DNA of 63,305 nt from contig NZ_JAPDOE010000020.1 of the NCBI RefSeq assembly GCF_026013365.1, positions 1-63,305 of the forward strand. The letters run 5' to 3'. The notes beneath the pieces are model-generated. The model was not told the DNA's origin and searched no databases. It was given only the letters and a program-made list of their open reading frames with translations. The translations under genes and the position numbers were made by a program. The stretch is from Paenibacillus sp. LS1. Lineage in GTDB: Bacteria > Bacillota > Bacilli > Paenibacillales > Paenibacillaceae. This document shows positions 16,114 to 23,893 of the stretch, one piece after another; positions within the stretch are counted from its first letter, which is position 1; the number at the start of each line of letters is the position of its first letter.

Positions 16114-17514
16114 ATGACGCTTCAAATTTATAATACGATGAGTCGTACAAAAGAGGATTTTGTTCCCCAAGAGCCAGGGAAGGTGAAAATGTATGTGTGC
16201 GGACCTACGGTATATGACTACATTCATATCGGGAATGCACGCCCGGTTATCTTTTTCGACACGGTTCGCGGGTACCTGGAACAGACAGGACATGAAGTGA
16301 ACTATGTGGTGAACTTCACGGATGTCGACGACAAGCTGATCCGCAAAGCAGAACAACTTGGAACAGACGTCCCTCATGTCGCGGAGAAGTTTATTGCGGC
16401 CTATTATGAAGACCTTGAAGGACTGGGTATTCCGAAGGCAAGTAGCAATCCACGAGTTACAGAGAACATGCCGCTCATTATTGATTTTATCCGTGAGTTG
16501 GTTGAAAAGGGATTTGCATATGAAAATGGCGGTGACGTCTATTATCGCACAGGCAAATTCAGCGAATACGGCAAACTCTCGAAACAAAACCTGCAGGAGT
16601 TGCAATTCGGAATCCGTGTAGGCGTGGACGAGCGTAAAGAGCATCCCGAAGATTTCGTGCTCTGGAAGGCAGCTAAACCAGGTGAGATCTACTGGTCCAG
16701 TCCTTGGGGTGATGGTCGACCAGGATGGCATATTGAGTGCTCCGCCATGGCTCGGGAGTATCTTGGGGATACACTGGACATACACGGGGGCGGACAGGAT
16801 CTGCAGTTCCCACACCATGAATGCGAATGCGCCCAATCCGAGGTGTTAACAGGCAAACCGCTTGCCAACTACTGGATGCATAATGGTTTTATTCGAATCG
16901 ATAACGAGAAAATGTCGAAATCGCTCGGCAATGGTGTTCTTGTTAAAGACTTGCGGAATCAATATAAACGCGAAGCGATTCGTTATTTCATGTTGTCTAC
17001 CCACTATCGTAATCCATTGAACTTTACGGATGATACGATGGAGCAGGCACAGAACAGTGTGGACCGGATTGCGAATGCGGTAGGTAACCTGAACCATCGT
17101 CTGAATTCGGTGACTGTAGATCAGGGTATTTCAGCAGAGTTTGTGGCAAGACTCGACCAAATTCGTCAGCAGTATCACGAGAAGATGCAGGACGATTTCA
17201 ATACACCTGATGCAATTACAGCTATGTTTGAATGGGCAGGGGAAGCCAACCAATTGTTGCAGCAAGAAGTAGTCAATGCTGCTGACATTCGTGCACTACT
17301 CGAATTATTCAATGAACTGAATGCGGTGCTGCGCATCTATACTGACGCAGAGCCAGAACTTTTGGATGAAGAAGTAGAGCGTCTGATTGAAGAACGTGTA
17401 GAAGCGCGCAAGTCCAAAAACTGGGCAAGAGCGGATGAAATCCGCGATGAATTGTCTGCACGTGGCATCCTGCTTGAGGATACGGCGCAGGGCATGAGAT
17501 GGCGGCGCAAATGA
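16114..17514 (+). CDS. cysS: Cysteinyl-tRNA synthetase
   Basis: CysRS charges tRNA-Cys, a direct user of the cysteine made via CysE. The 466-aa class I enzyme has the zinc-site Cys29 next to the HIGH-type motif (CGPTVYDYIHIGNAR), the second zinc cysteine and histidines (about 205-240), and the KMSKS motif in NEKMSKSLGN. The ATG at 16114 is chosen since AAAGGA is well spaced to it. A GTG at 16108 is possible but too close. Its stop overlaps the mrnC start. Confidence 0.96.
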   Translation: MTLQIYNTMSRTKEDFVPQEPGKVKMYVCGPTVYDYIHIGNARPVIFFDTVRGYLEQTGHEVNYVVNFTDVDDKLIRKAEQLGTDVPHVAEKFIAAYYEDLEGLGIPKASSNPRVTENMPLIIDFIRELVEKGFAYENGGDVYYRTGKFSEYGKLSKQNLQELQFGIRVGVDERKEHPEDFVLWKAAKPGEIYWSSPWGDGRPGWHIECSAMAREYLGDTLDIHGGGQDLQFPHHECECAQSEVLTGKPLANYWMHNGFIRIDNEKMSKSLGNGVLVKDLRNQYKREAIRYFMLSTHYRNPLNFTDDTMEQAQNSVDRIANAVGNLNHRLNSVTVDQGISAEFVARLDQIRQQYHEKMQDDFNTPDAITAMFEWAGEANQLLQQEVVNAADIRALLELFNELNAVLRIYTDAEPELLDEEVERLIEERVEARKSKNWARADEIRDELSARGILLEDTAQGMRWRRK

Positions 17515-17990
17515 GCGAAGGACATTCAAATACACCAAAACAGCAGGAGCAGGCCACAGAGGGAGGATGGTTCCCATATCCCCCTTCCAGACCTGCGAGG
17601 TTGATTCCTCCTATTGCGCTGGCCTATATTGGTGATGCGGTATATGAGGTGGCTGTTCGTCAATATCTGTTGTCGAAGGCCAACATGCGTCCCAATCATT
17701 TGCACCGTAGTGCAACCGGATTGGTATCAGCGAAGGCACAGAGCCGCATACTTGCAACGATTGAGGCTGCACTGACAGAAGAAGAACGGGATGTCGTCCG
17801 GCAAGGGCGGAATGCCAAGTCGGGCAGTATCCCCAAAAATGCAGATGTTCTGGAGTACAGACATGCTACGGCTTTTGAATGTCTCATTGGTTACCTCTAC
17901 AGCAGTGGTTCACATGATCGCATGATTGAACTGATTGGGCTTGGCATTGAGCAAGCGGAACAACAATCGCCAGCACCGACAAAAAAATAG
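17511..17990 (+). CDS. mrnC: Mini-ribonuclease III
   Basis: MrnC is an RNase III-like enzyme without the dsRNA-binding domain that matures the ends of 23S rRNA. The protein is about 159 aa, a single RNase III catalytic domain with the acidic signature YIGDAVYEVAVRQYLL (about residues 38-53) and a second acidic helix near the end (TAFECLIGYLY). The ATG at 17511 overlaps the cysS stop as ATGA. An in-frame ATG at 17499 is the alternative. It follows cysS as in B. subtilis, so it is probably under T-box control. Confidence 0.9.
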   Translation: MSEGHSNTPKQQEQATEGGWFPYPPSRPARLIPPIALAYIGDAVYEVAVRQYLLSKANMRPNHLHRSATGLVSAKAQSRILATIEAALTEEERDVVRQGRNAKSGSIPKNADVLEYRHATAFECLIGYLYSSGSHDRMIELIGLGIEQAEQQSPAPTKK

Positions 17991-18033
17991 AAATTTCAAC
18001 AAAACAACGCATTACAGAGAGGATCGAACAACG

Positions 18034-18780
18034 ATGGAAGAAGAATGGATCGCCGGTAAACACTCCGTAACGGAGGCGCTGCGTTCAGGCCGGACCATTA
18101 ATAAAATATGGATTGCCGATACAGCACAGAAACATCTGACTCAACCTATTATCTCGGAAGCTAAAAAACTCGGTATTGTCATTCAACACGTGGACAAGCG
18201 TAAGTTGGACCAAACGGTACCAGGCGTTCAGCATCAAGGGGTAGTCGCACAAGCGGCACCTTACGCTTATGTGGAGGTAGAAGATATTCTTGCCGCAGCG
18301 AAAGCGAAGAATGAGCATCCTTTCCTGATCCTGCTGGATGAGATTGAAGATCCTCATAACCTGGGGTCGATTTTGCGGACAGCAGACTGCACGGGTGCGC
18401 ATGGTGTCATTGTACCCAAACGTCGCTCAGCAGCGGTAACAGTGACGGTATCCAAAACGTCAGCAGGTGCGGTGGAATACGTACCAGTGGCTCGTGTAAG
18501 TAATCTCGGCCAGACTATCGATCGCCTTAAAGAAGAAGGTGTGTGGGTTGTAGGGACAGATGTCACTGCTCATGAAGGTGTCTTTGGTAACGGAGTCTTT
18601 ACAGGCCCTGTAGCATTGGTAATCGGCAATGAAAACAAGGGAATGGGACGACTCATTCGTGAAAAATGCGATGTACTGATCAAATTACCGATGCAAGGTC
18701 AGATTAATTCCCTGAATGCTTCCGTGGCAGCGGGTGTTGTCATGTATGAAGTGCTCCGCTCGCGTCAAGTGCAGGAATAG
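18034..18780 (+). CDS. rlmB: 23S rRNA (guanosine-2'-O-)-methyltransferase RlmB
   Basis: This SpoU-family methyltransferase of 248 aa is expected to 2'-O-methylate a guanosine in 23S rRNA. An N-terminal substrate-binding domain precedes the trefoil-knot SPOUT domain, with motif 1 (NLGSILRTADCTGAHGVI, about 108-125) and motif 3 (SLNASVAAGVVMYEVLR near the C-terminus). The ATG at 18034 follows AGAGAGGA and matches the family length. In-frame codons back to 17935 overlap the end of mrnC and are unlikely to be used. The exact methylated base is inferred from family naming. Confidence 0.93.
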   Translation: MEEEWIAGKHSVTEALRSGRTINKIWIADTAQKHLTQPIISEAKKLGIVIQHVDKRKLDQTVPGVQHQGVVAQAAPYAYVEVEDILAAAKAKNEHPFLILLDEIEDPHNLGSILRTADCTGAHGVIVPKRRSAAVTVTVSKTSAGAVEYVPVARVSNLGQTIDRLKEEGVWVVGTDVTAHEGVFGNGVFTGPVALVIGNENKGMGRLIREKCDVLIKLPMQGQINSLNASVAAGVVMYEVLRSRQVQE

Positions 18781-18785
18781 AAGGT

Positions 18786-19307
18786 ATGGCTGATTCCCGT
18801 GATGTGCTTCTTGTAGACGGGTACAACATGATTGGTGACTGGCCGGAGTTAACCAGACTGGCGGAAAGTGGGCTCGAAGAGGCGCGTAACAGGCTTCTCT
18901 TTCGGCTTGCTGACTATCAGGCGTTCTCCGGCCGGCGGGTCATTGTTGTGTTTGACGCCTACCTCGTGCCTGGACTCGGTAAATCCTTTACACAGAGCAA
19001 AGTACAGATTTATTTTACAAAGGAAAAAGAGACGGCAGACGAATGCATTGAGAGACTCGTTCGGGAACTAAGCATGCGAAGACGCCAAATCTATGTGGCT
19101 ACGAGCGATATGGTAGAGCAACATGTCATATTCGGACAGGGAGCGCTACGCATATCTGCAAGGGAATTGCTGATTGAAGTCGAGCAGAACGAAAAAGAAT
19201 TAAAGAAACGACTGGAAGAAGATCAAGCGAAGACAACACGTAATACACTCGGAGGCAAGTTGAGTCCCGATGTATTGAAAGAGTTTGAGCGATGGCGGCG
19301 GGAATAG
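18786..19307 (+). CDS. rae1: NYN-domain endoribonuclease Rae1 (YacP)
   Basis: In B. subtilis Rae1 cleaves certain mRNAs in the ribosomal A site. The 173-aa product has the NYN (PIN-like) fold with conserved acidic positions in LLVDGYNMIG (about 8-17), the Asp of VVFDAYLV, the acidic KEKETADECIERLV segment and ATSD. It begins 5 bp after the rlmB stop behind AAGG. It is the last gene of the cysE-cysS-mrnC-rlmB-rae1 string. Confidence 0.92.
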   Translation: MADSRDVLLVDGYNMIGDWPELTRLAESGLEEARNRLLFRLADYQAFSGRRVIVVFDAYLVPGLGKSFTQSKVQIYFTKEKETADECIERLVRELSMRRRQIYVATSDMVEQHVIFGQGALRISARELLIEVEQNEKELKKRLEEDQAKTTRNTLGGKLSPDVLKEFERWRRE

Positions 19308-19320
19308 TAACCTGCTTTTT
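19298..19320 (+). terminator. Weak terminator after rae1
   Basis: GCGGG and CCTGC form a 5-bp stem (one G.U) with an 8-base loop over the rae1 stop codon, followed by T5. An AT-rich perfect 7-bp inverted repeat (19322-19338) follows. Termination may be partial. Confidence 0.45.
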
Positions 19321-19387
19321 ACAATATTTAGAATATTGAAAGTCTTGACATTTATGTTATTGATGTTCTTTTTTAGGCAGAGCGTGG

Positions 19388-19417
19388 TTGACGGTGTGAG
19401 GTGCCATCATATATACT
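19388..19417 (+). promoter_or_regulatory. Sigma-A promoter of sigH
   Basis: TTGACG (19388-19393), an 18-bp spacer and TATACT (19412-19417) lie 63 bp before the sigH start. In B. subtilis this promoter is repressed by AbrB; an AbrB site cannot be recognised by eye. Confidence 0.7.
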
Positions 19418-19479
19418 GATCCTATATTTCATAGAGTAGAGTAACGGGGTACCTTGCGTTGCAGCCGGAGGGATTGTCT

Positions 19480-20124
19480 GTGAGTGTCGACCTCAAAGAT
19501 ATCATGTTATCCAAGTATGATTACCAAAGTGACGAAGACATTGTCGAAGCTTTCCGTGAAGGCGAAAGCGAAGCGTTAGAGTTTTTAATTAACAAATATC
19601 GTAACTTTGTACGCGCCAAGGCAAGATCTTATTTTCTGATTGGGGCAGACCGGGAAGATATTATTCAAGAAGGAATGATTGGCCTCTACAAATCCATTCG
19701 AGATTTCAAAGGGGACAAGCTGGCTTCGTTCAAGGCTTTTGCCGAACTGTGTATTACAAGACAGATCATCACGGCGATTAAGACAGCAACACGTCAGAAA
19801 CATATTCCGCTTAATTCTTATGTATCTCTGGACAAGCCTATTTATGACGAAGAGTCTGATCGTACGTTACTCGATGTGATTTGTGGAACCCAGGTCAGTG
19901 ATCCGGAAGAACTTATCATCAATCAGGAAGAGTTTGTGGGCCTGGAAGATAAAATGTCCGAGATTCTGAGCGATCTGGAACGTAAAGTATTGATGTTGTA
20001 TCTGGACGGGAGATCTTATCAAGAGATTGCAGTAGATTTGGACAGGCATGTGAAGTCCATTGATAATGCACTACAGCGCGTCAAGCGCAAGCTTGAAAAG
20101 TACCTGGAAGTTCGAGATAATTAA
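19480..20124 (+). CDS. sigH: RNA polymerase sigma factor SigH (Spo0H)
   Basis: SigH directs transcription of early sporulation and transition-state genes. The 214-aa sigma-70 family protein has region 2 (RNFVRAKARSYFLIGADRED...IGLYKSIRDF, about 40-80), the core-binding and -10 recognition part. The C-terminal region 4 helix-turn-helix (SYQEIAVDLDRHVKSIDNALQRVKRKL) is intact. GTG at 19480 is chosen because GGAGGG at 19467-19472 is 7 bases upstream. A TTG at 19459 lies before that site. It has its own promoter and a terminator after it, as befits separate regulation. Confidence 0.95.
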   Translation: MSVDLKDIMLSKYDYQSDEDIVEAFREGESEALEFLINKYRNFVRAKARSYFLIGADREDIIQEGMIGLYKSIRDFKGDKLASFKAFAELCITRQIITAIKTATRQKHIPLNSYVSLDKPIYDEESDRTLLDVICGTQVSDPEELIINQEEFVGLEDKMSEILSDLERKVLMLYLDGRSYQEIAVDLDRHVKSIDNALQRVKRKLEKYLEVRDN

Positions 20125-20145
20125 ACACATGTTGTCGTTGACGGA

Positions 20146-20173
20146 AAAGGCTCGGAGTTTGAGTCTTTTTTTA
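20146..20173 (+). terminator. Terminator after sigH
   Basis: AAGGCTC and GAGTCTT form a 7-bp stem (one G.U) with a 7-base loop and are followed by T5. Confidence 0.75.
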
Positions 20174-20311
20174 GTGTCTCAAGTTTATAAAATCAAAGAA
20201 TGTTTATACTAGTAATCGCTCGGTCCATGCAGGAGAAGAGAAAAACAGAGATGTGAAACGAATGTACGTTGTACGGAAGTAATACCCAATGAATGAAAGG
20301 CTATTCTTTCA

Positions 20312-20340
20312 TTGACATGGTTATACCCTTGTGATAAAGT
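20312..20340 (+). promoter_or_regulatory. Sigma-A promoter of rpmG-secE-nusG
   Basis: TTGACA (20312-20317), a 17-bp spacer and TAAAGT (20335-20340) with an upstream TG form an extended -10 promoter. It is the only good promoter in the roughly 300-bp gap between sigH and rpmG. Confidence 0.75.
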
Positions 20341-20342
20341 GT

Positions 20343-20374
20343 TTTAGGTAGGCCTAAATTTATGGCTTTTTTTC
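20343..20374 (+). promoter_or_regulatory. Overlapping alternative hairpins in the rpmG leader
   Basis: Stem A is TTTAGG (20343-20348) with CCTAAA (20353-20358). Stem B is AGGCC (20350-20354) with GGCTT (20364-20368), followed by a T run, and looks like a weak terminator. The two share bases 20350-20358 and cannot form together, so the element has the layout of an attenuator at the start of the transcript. Function is inferred. Confidence 0.45.
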
Positions 20375-20428
20375 AGGATCAATTTAGAGACTCTGCTTGA
20401 ATGTGGAAGTCTTCGGGAGGTGTACATC

Positions 20429-20578
20429 ATGCGGGTAATTATTACTTTGGCTTGTACTAACTGCAAACAAAGAAATTACACTACGACAAAAAACAAGCGT
20501 AATCACCCCGACCGCATGGAGATGAAGAAATTTTGCAAGTTTTGTAACGAGCAGACTTCTCATCGCGAAACCAGATAG
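20429..20578 (+). CDS. rpmG: 50S ribosomal protein L33 (zinc-binding form)
   Basis: This small basic protein of 49 aa (MRVIITLACTNCKQRNYTT...) is a component of the 50S subunit near the E site. Two CXXC pairs (CTNC and CKFC) mark it as the zinc-binding (C+) type, which in Firmicutes is often paralogous to zinc-free copies used when zinc is scarce. GGGAGGTG stands before the ATG. It forms an operon with secE and nusG, as does rpmGB in B. subtilis. Confidence 0.95.
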   Translation: MRVIITLACTNCKQRNYTTTKNKRNHPDRMEMKKFCKFCNEQTSHRETR

Positions 20579-20595
20579 TTTTTGGAGGTGTCGGC

Positions 20596-20787
20596 GTGAA
20601 ACGAAGTTTCAAATCTCTGATTTCCTTTTTCTCAGAAAGCTGGGCTGAACTTAAAAAAGTTCGCTGGCCTAATCGTAAAGAGCTGACCAACTACACATTG
20701 ATCGTACTTGGTACTGTTGTGGTTATGACGCTGTTTTTTTGGGTCATTGACATTGGCATCTCCTTTGTGATCGAAGCGATTATTTAA
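20596..20787 (+). CDS. secE: Preprotein translocase subunit SecE
   Basis: SecE clamps SecY in the protein-conducting channel of the cytoplasmic membrane. The 63-aa short Gram-positive form has an N-terminal amphipathic helix with the conserved SWAELKKVRWPNRKE segment (about 15-29). A single transmembrane helix (about 35-60) follows. The start is GTG behind GGAGGTG. It is coupled with nusG (21-bp gap). Confidence 0.96.
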   Translation: MKRSFKSLISFFSESWAELKKVRWPNRKELTNYTLIVLGTVVVMTLFFWVIDIGISFVIEAII

Positions 20788-20808
20788 GAAGGGTTCCGGT
20801 GGCTTGAT

Positions 20809-21342
20809 ATGGAAAAAAGATGGTACGTCGTTCATACCTATTCAGGGTATGAGAACAAGGTCAAAGCCAATTTGGAAAAACGCGTAGAGTCTATGGGCAT
20901 GGAAGACAAGATATTCCGCGTTCTTGTTCCAATGGAAGAAGAAGTGGTAAACAAGGACGGTAAGAAAAAAACCGTTATGCGTAAAGTTTACCCCGGTTAT
21001 GTCTTGGTGGAAATGGTACAGACGGATGATTCTTGGTATGTTGTTCGCAACACACCAGGGGTTACAGGATTTGTCGGTTCGACAGGTTCTGGGTCCAAAC
21101 CTACTGCTTTGTTGCCTGAAGAAGTGGAACAAATTCTGAAGCACATGGGTATGGTTGAACCTAAGCCGAAAATTGAGTTCGATCTTAAGGAGTCCGTACG
21201 TATTAAAGTCGGTCCTTTTGCGAATTTTGTAGGCTCCGTGGAAGAAATTTTGGTAGACAAAAGCAAGTTGAAAGTGCACGTGAACATGTTTGGACGGGAA
21301 ACACCGCTTGAGTTGGAATATACACAAGTGGAGAAGATATAG
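20809..21342 (+). CDS. nusG: Transcription termination/antitermination factor NusG
   Basis: NusG binds the RNA polymerase clamp, modulates pausing and links transcription to translation. The 177-aa protein has an N-terminal NGN domain (starting WYVVHTYSGYENKVKANLE) and a C-terminal KOW domain (about 125-177, beginning VKVGPFANFVGSVEEI-like). It is full length without insertions. It is the last gene of rpmG-secE-nusG. Read-through into rplK is possible, since the 68-bp gap has only a short GGGC/GCCC hairpin. Confidence 0.97.
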   Translation: MEKRWYVVHTYSGYENKVKANLEKRVESMGMEDKIFRVLVPMEEEVVNKDGKKKTVMRKVYPGYVLVEMVQTDDSWYVVRNTPGVTGFVGSTGSGSKPTALLPEEVEQILKHMGMVEPKPKIEFDLKESVRIKVGPFANFVGSVEEILVDKSKLKVHVNMFGRETPLELEYTQVEKI

Positions 21343-21410
21343 TTTCTTCAAGTTTCTTGTGGGAGGGCTGGAAGGCCCGTTAACCACTATTTTGCAAGGA
21401 GGTGTCAATC

Positions 21411-21836
21411 ATGGCAAAAAAGGTAATTAAAATGGTAAAACTGCAGATTCCAGCAGGTAAAGCGAATCCAGCACCACCAGTAGGTCCGGCTTTGGGTCAA
21501 GCAGGTGTCAACATCATGGCATTCTGTAAAGAATTCAACGCTCGTACAGCTGATCAAGCGGGATTGATTATTCCAGTTGAGATTTCTGTATTCGAAGACC
21601 GTTCCTTTACTTTCATCACTAAAACTCCACCAGCAGCAGTTCTGTTGAAAGTGGCAGCTAAAGTTGAAAAAGGATCCGGCGAACCGAATAAGAAAAAAGT
21701 TGCTACTGTTAAACGTGATGCGGTTCGTCAAATCGCAGAACAAAAAATGCCTGACCTGAATGCAGCAGACGTTGAGTCCGCTATGCGTATGGTCGAAGGT
21801 ACTGCCCGCAGCATGGGTATCACCATCGAAGACTAA
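21411..21836 (+). CDS. rplK: 50S ribosomal protein L11
   Basis: L11 binds the GTPase-associated region of 23S rRNA and is needed for the RelA-dependent stringent response. The 141-aa protein has the N-terminal proline-rich domain (LQIPAGKANPAPPVGPALGQAGVNIM) and the C-terminal RNA-binding domain. The ATG at 21411 is preceded by AAGGAGGTG (21396-21404). A GTG at 21402 overlaps that site and is rejected. Confidence 0.98.
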   Translation: MAKKVIKMVKLQIPAGKANPAPPVGPALGQAGVNIMAFCKEFNARTADQAGLIIPVEISVFEDRSFTFITKTPPAAVLLKVAAKVEKGSGEPNKKKVATVKRDAVRQIAEQKMPDLNAADVESAMRMVEGTARSMGITIED

Positions 21837-21862
21837 TTTTCATCTGAAACATGGCTTCGTAA

Positions 21863-21885
21863 AACCGGTCGATTCGCGACCGGTT
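21863..21885 (+). other. Perfect hairpin between rplK and rplA
   Basis: AACCGGTCG (21863-21871) and CGACCGGTT (21877-21885) form a 9-bp perfect stem with a 5-base loop and no T run. Possible roles are L1 binding (autogenous control), an RNase cleavage site or mRNA stabilisation; none can be chosen from sequence alone. Confidence 0.5.
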
Positions 21886-21930
21886 GATGTGGGAGGTATA
21901 TCCGCTAAAACCACAAAGGAGGAATAAAAC

Positions 21931-22623
21931 ATGGCTAAACACGGTAAAAAATACCTGGAAGCTGCTAAACTGATTGACAGCGAAGCAACTTACGAGCCTT
22001 CAGAAGCTGTAGAGCTTGTGAAAAAGGCAGCTACTGCAAAATTCGATGAAACAATCGAAGCGGCAGTTCGTTTGGGTGTAGACCCTCGTAAGCAAGACCA
22101 GGCTGTACGTGGTGTTGTTGTCTTGCCACACGGCACAGGTAAAACACAACGCGTATTGGTATTTGCAAAAGGTGACAAAGCGAAAGAAGCGGAAGCGGCT
22201 GGCGCGGACTATGTTGGTGATGCAGACATGATCAACAAAATCCAACAAGGCTGGTTCGAATTCGACGTCTGCGTAGCGACACCAGATATGATGAGTGAAG
22301 TAGGTAAATTGGGCCGACTGCTCGGCGGTAAAGGTCTGATGCCTAACCCTAAAGCCGGAACGGTAACTTTCGATGTAACTAAGGCTGTTCAAGAAATTAA
22401 AGCCGGTAAAATCGAATATCGTCTGGATCGTGCAGGTCAAATTCATGCACCGATTGGTAAAGCATCTTTCTCTTCTGAGCAACTGAATGAGAATTTTAAA
22501 GCTCTCATGGAAGCTCTGAATCGTGCTAAACCAGCGGCAGCAAAAGGTGTTTATCTGAAGAATGTTAGTCTTTCTTCCACGATGGGCCCTGGCGCACGCG
22601 TGAACGCAGCAGCTTTTAGATAA
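21931..22623 (+). CDS. rplA: 50S ribosomal protein L1
   Basis: L1 forms the mobile L1 stalk that guides deacylated tRNA out of the E site, and is a translational repressor of its own operon in several bacteria. It is 230 aa with the two-domain L1 fold. The signature GKGLMPNPKAGTVT is at about 130-143. AAAGGAGGAATAAAAC precedes the ATG. It is co-transcribed with rplK; a strong promoter for rplJ follows immediately. Confidence 0.98.
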   Translation: MAKHGKKYLEAAKLIDSEATYEPSEAVELVKKAATAKFDETIEAAVRLGVDPRKQDQAVRGVVVLPHGTGKTQRVLVFAKGDKAKEAEAAGADYVGDADMINKIQQGWFEFDVCVATPDMMSEVGKLGRLLGGKGLMPNPKAGTVTFDVTKAVQEIKAGKIEYRLDRAGQIHAPIGKASFSSEQLNENFKALMEALNRAKPAAAKGVYLKNVSLSSTMGPGARVNAAAFR

Positions 22624-22629
22624 TAAATC

Positions 22630-22658
22630 TTGACAGGCTTGTCCTGTTTTGATAAGAT
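22630..22658 (+). promoter_or_regulatory. Sigma-A promoter of rplJ-rplL
   Basis: TTGACA (22630-22635), a 17-bp spacer and TAAGAT (22653-22658) lie right after the rplA stop codon. Confidence 0.8.
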
Positions 22659-22664
22659 ATAAAA

Positions 22665-22829
22665 GTTGTGAGTCCGAGTGACTGACCGTTGACATTTGAA
22701 TATGCTTGCCGTAGACAGTAGGTGCCAATTGGCTTAATTTCCTGCCGAGGTGTGATTATAGAACTTAGAACGATGCAAATCGATGATGAGTATATATCAA
22801 GCCTTCGTGATTCTACGGAGGCTTTTCTT
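22665..22829 (+). promoter_or_regulatory. L10 leader (ribosomal protein autoregulation element)
   Basis: About 200 nt of untranslated RNA precede rplJ, the position of the known Firmicutes L10 leader. In that element the L10(L12)4 complex binds and favours termination. A terminator-like stem of 9 bp (AGCCTTCGT / ACGGAGGCT, 22800-22823) followed by TTTCTT closes the region. The binding-site part is assigned by position and overall layout; I did not verify the kink-turn bases individually. Confidence 0.75.
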
Positions 22830-22861
22830 AATGGGATAAATTTGATCAGGAGGTGTACAGA

Positions 22862-23365
22862 TTGGCAAACGCAAAAGTGATTCAAGCAAAACAAGAGTCC
22901 GTTGATGCAGTAACAGCAAAATTGCGCGAGAGCGTTACAACTGTTGTAGTTGACTATCGCGGATTGAACGTTGCCCAAGTAACTGAGTTGCGTAAGCAAC
23001 TTCGTGAAGCAGGGATCGAATTCCAAGTGCTGAAAAACTCGTTGCTTCGCCGTGCAGCTGCAGCAGCAGAACTGACAGAACTCGATAGTGTTCTTACAGG
23101 TCCTACTGCAATTGCATTCAGCGTAGATGACGTTGTGGCTCCAGCTAAAATTCTGAACGACTTCGCGAAAAAGAACGATGCACTGGAATTGAAAGGTGCA
23201 GTCGTAGAAGGTCGCGTAATCGGAGTAGAAGAAGTTAAGGCGTTGGCAGAACTGCCATCCCGCGATGGACTCCTCTCCATGCTCCTCAGCGTGCTTCAAG
23301 CGCCAGTGCGCAACTTCGCGCTTGCGGTTAAAGCAGTTGCAGAAAAAGAAGAACAAGGCGCGTAA
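22862..23365 (+). CDS. rplJ: 50S ribosomal protein L10
   Basis: L10 anchors L7/L12 dimers to the 50S subunit as the base of the stalk. The 167-aa protein has the N-terminal RNA-binding domain (VIQAKQESVDAVTAKLRES; VVDYRGLNVAQVTELRKQLR) and the long C-terminal helix that carries L12. The start is TTG at 22862, 6 bases after CAGGAGGTG. The in-frame GTG at 22853 lies inside that ribosome binding site. The weak start codon may matter for stoichiometry with L12. Confidence 0.96.
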   Translation: MANAKVIQAKQESVDAVTAKLRESVTTVVVDYRGLNVAQVTELRKQLREAGIEFQVLKNSLLRRAAAAAELTELDSVLTGPTAIAFSVDDVVAPAKILNDFAKKNDALELKGAVVEGRVIGVEEVKALAELPSRDGLLSMLLSVLQAPVRNFALAVKAVAEKEEQGA

Positions 23366-23437
23366 GCAACTTGATCTAAATGCTGCTTAGGTGGCAAATG
23401 AATTAAAAAAAATAATATTATATATGGAGGTTCACTC

Positions 23438-23797
23438 ATGAGTAAAGAGCAAATCTTGGAAGCAATCAAAGGCATGACTGTACTGGAATTGAACGATCTT
23501 GTTAAAGCAATCGAAGAAGAATTCGGCGTAACTGCTGCAGCTCCAGTAGCTGCTGCAGGTGCAGTAGCTTCTGCTGAAGCTGAGCAATCCGAGTTCGACG
23601 TAATCTTGACTAGCGCTGGTGCTTCCAAAATCAACGTTATCAAAGCAGTTCGCGAAATCACAGGTCTTGGCCTGAAAGAAGCAAAAGAACTGGTTGACAA
23701 CGCTCCAAAAGCTTTGAAAGAAAAAGTTGCTAAAGAAGAAGCAGAAGCGGTTAAAGCTAAGCTTGAAGAAGCAGGCGCTTCAGTTGAAGTTAAATAA
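23438..23797 (+). CDS. rplL: 50S ribosomal protein L7/L12
   Basis: L7/L12 is the multicopy acidic stalk protein that recruits translational GTPases. It is 119 aa: an N-terminal dimerisation domain, an Ala-rich hinge (about 38-52) and a C-terminal factor-binding domain with EITGLGLKEAKELVDNAPK. TGGAGG precedes the ATG, and codon use is strongly biased as expected for a very highly expressed gene. Confidence 0.98.
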   Translation: MSKEQILEAIKGMTVLELNDLVKAIEEEFGVTAAAPVAAAGAVASAEAEQSEFDVILTSAGASKINVIKAVREITGLGLKEAKELVDNAPKALKEKVAKEEAEAVKAKLEEAGASVEVK

Positions 23798-23826
23798 TTT
23801 AGCTTTTACAAGCTAAATGAACAAAA

Positions 23827-23862
23827 CAACAAACCCCTTGACTTATATCAAGGGGTTTGTTG
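23827..23862 (+). terminator. Perfect 15-bp hairpin after rplL, no strong T run
   Basis: CAACAAACCCCTTGA (23827-23841) and TCAAGGGGTTTGTTG (23848-23862) pair perfectly around a 6-base loop. The upper stem is followed internally by TTTGTTG, so it may terminate partially or protect the 3' end of the rplJ-rplL transcript. It fits a reduction of read-through into ybxB and rpoB. Confidence 0.65.
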
Positions 23863-23893
23863 CTGTAATTGTAAATGGAAAGTGAGTGAGGAT

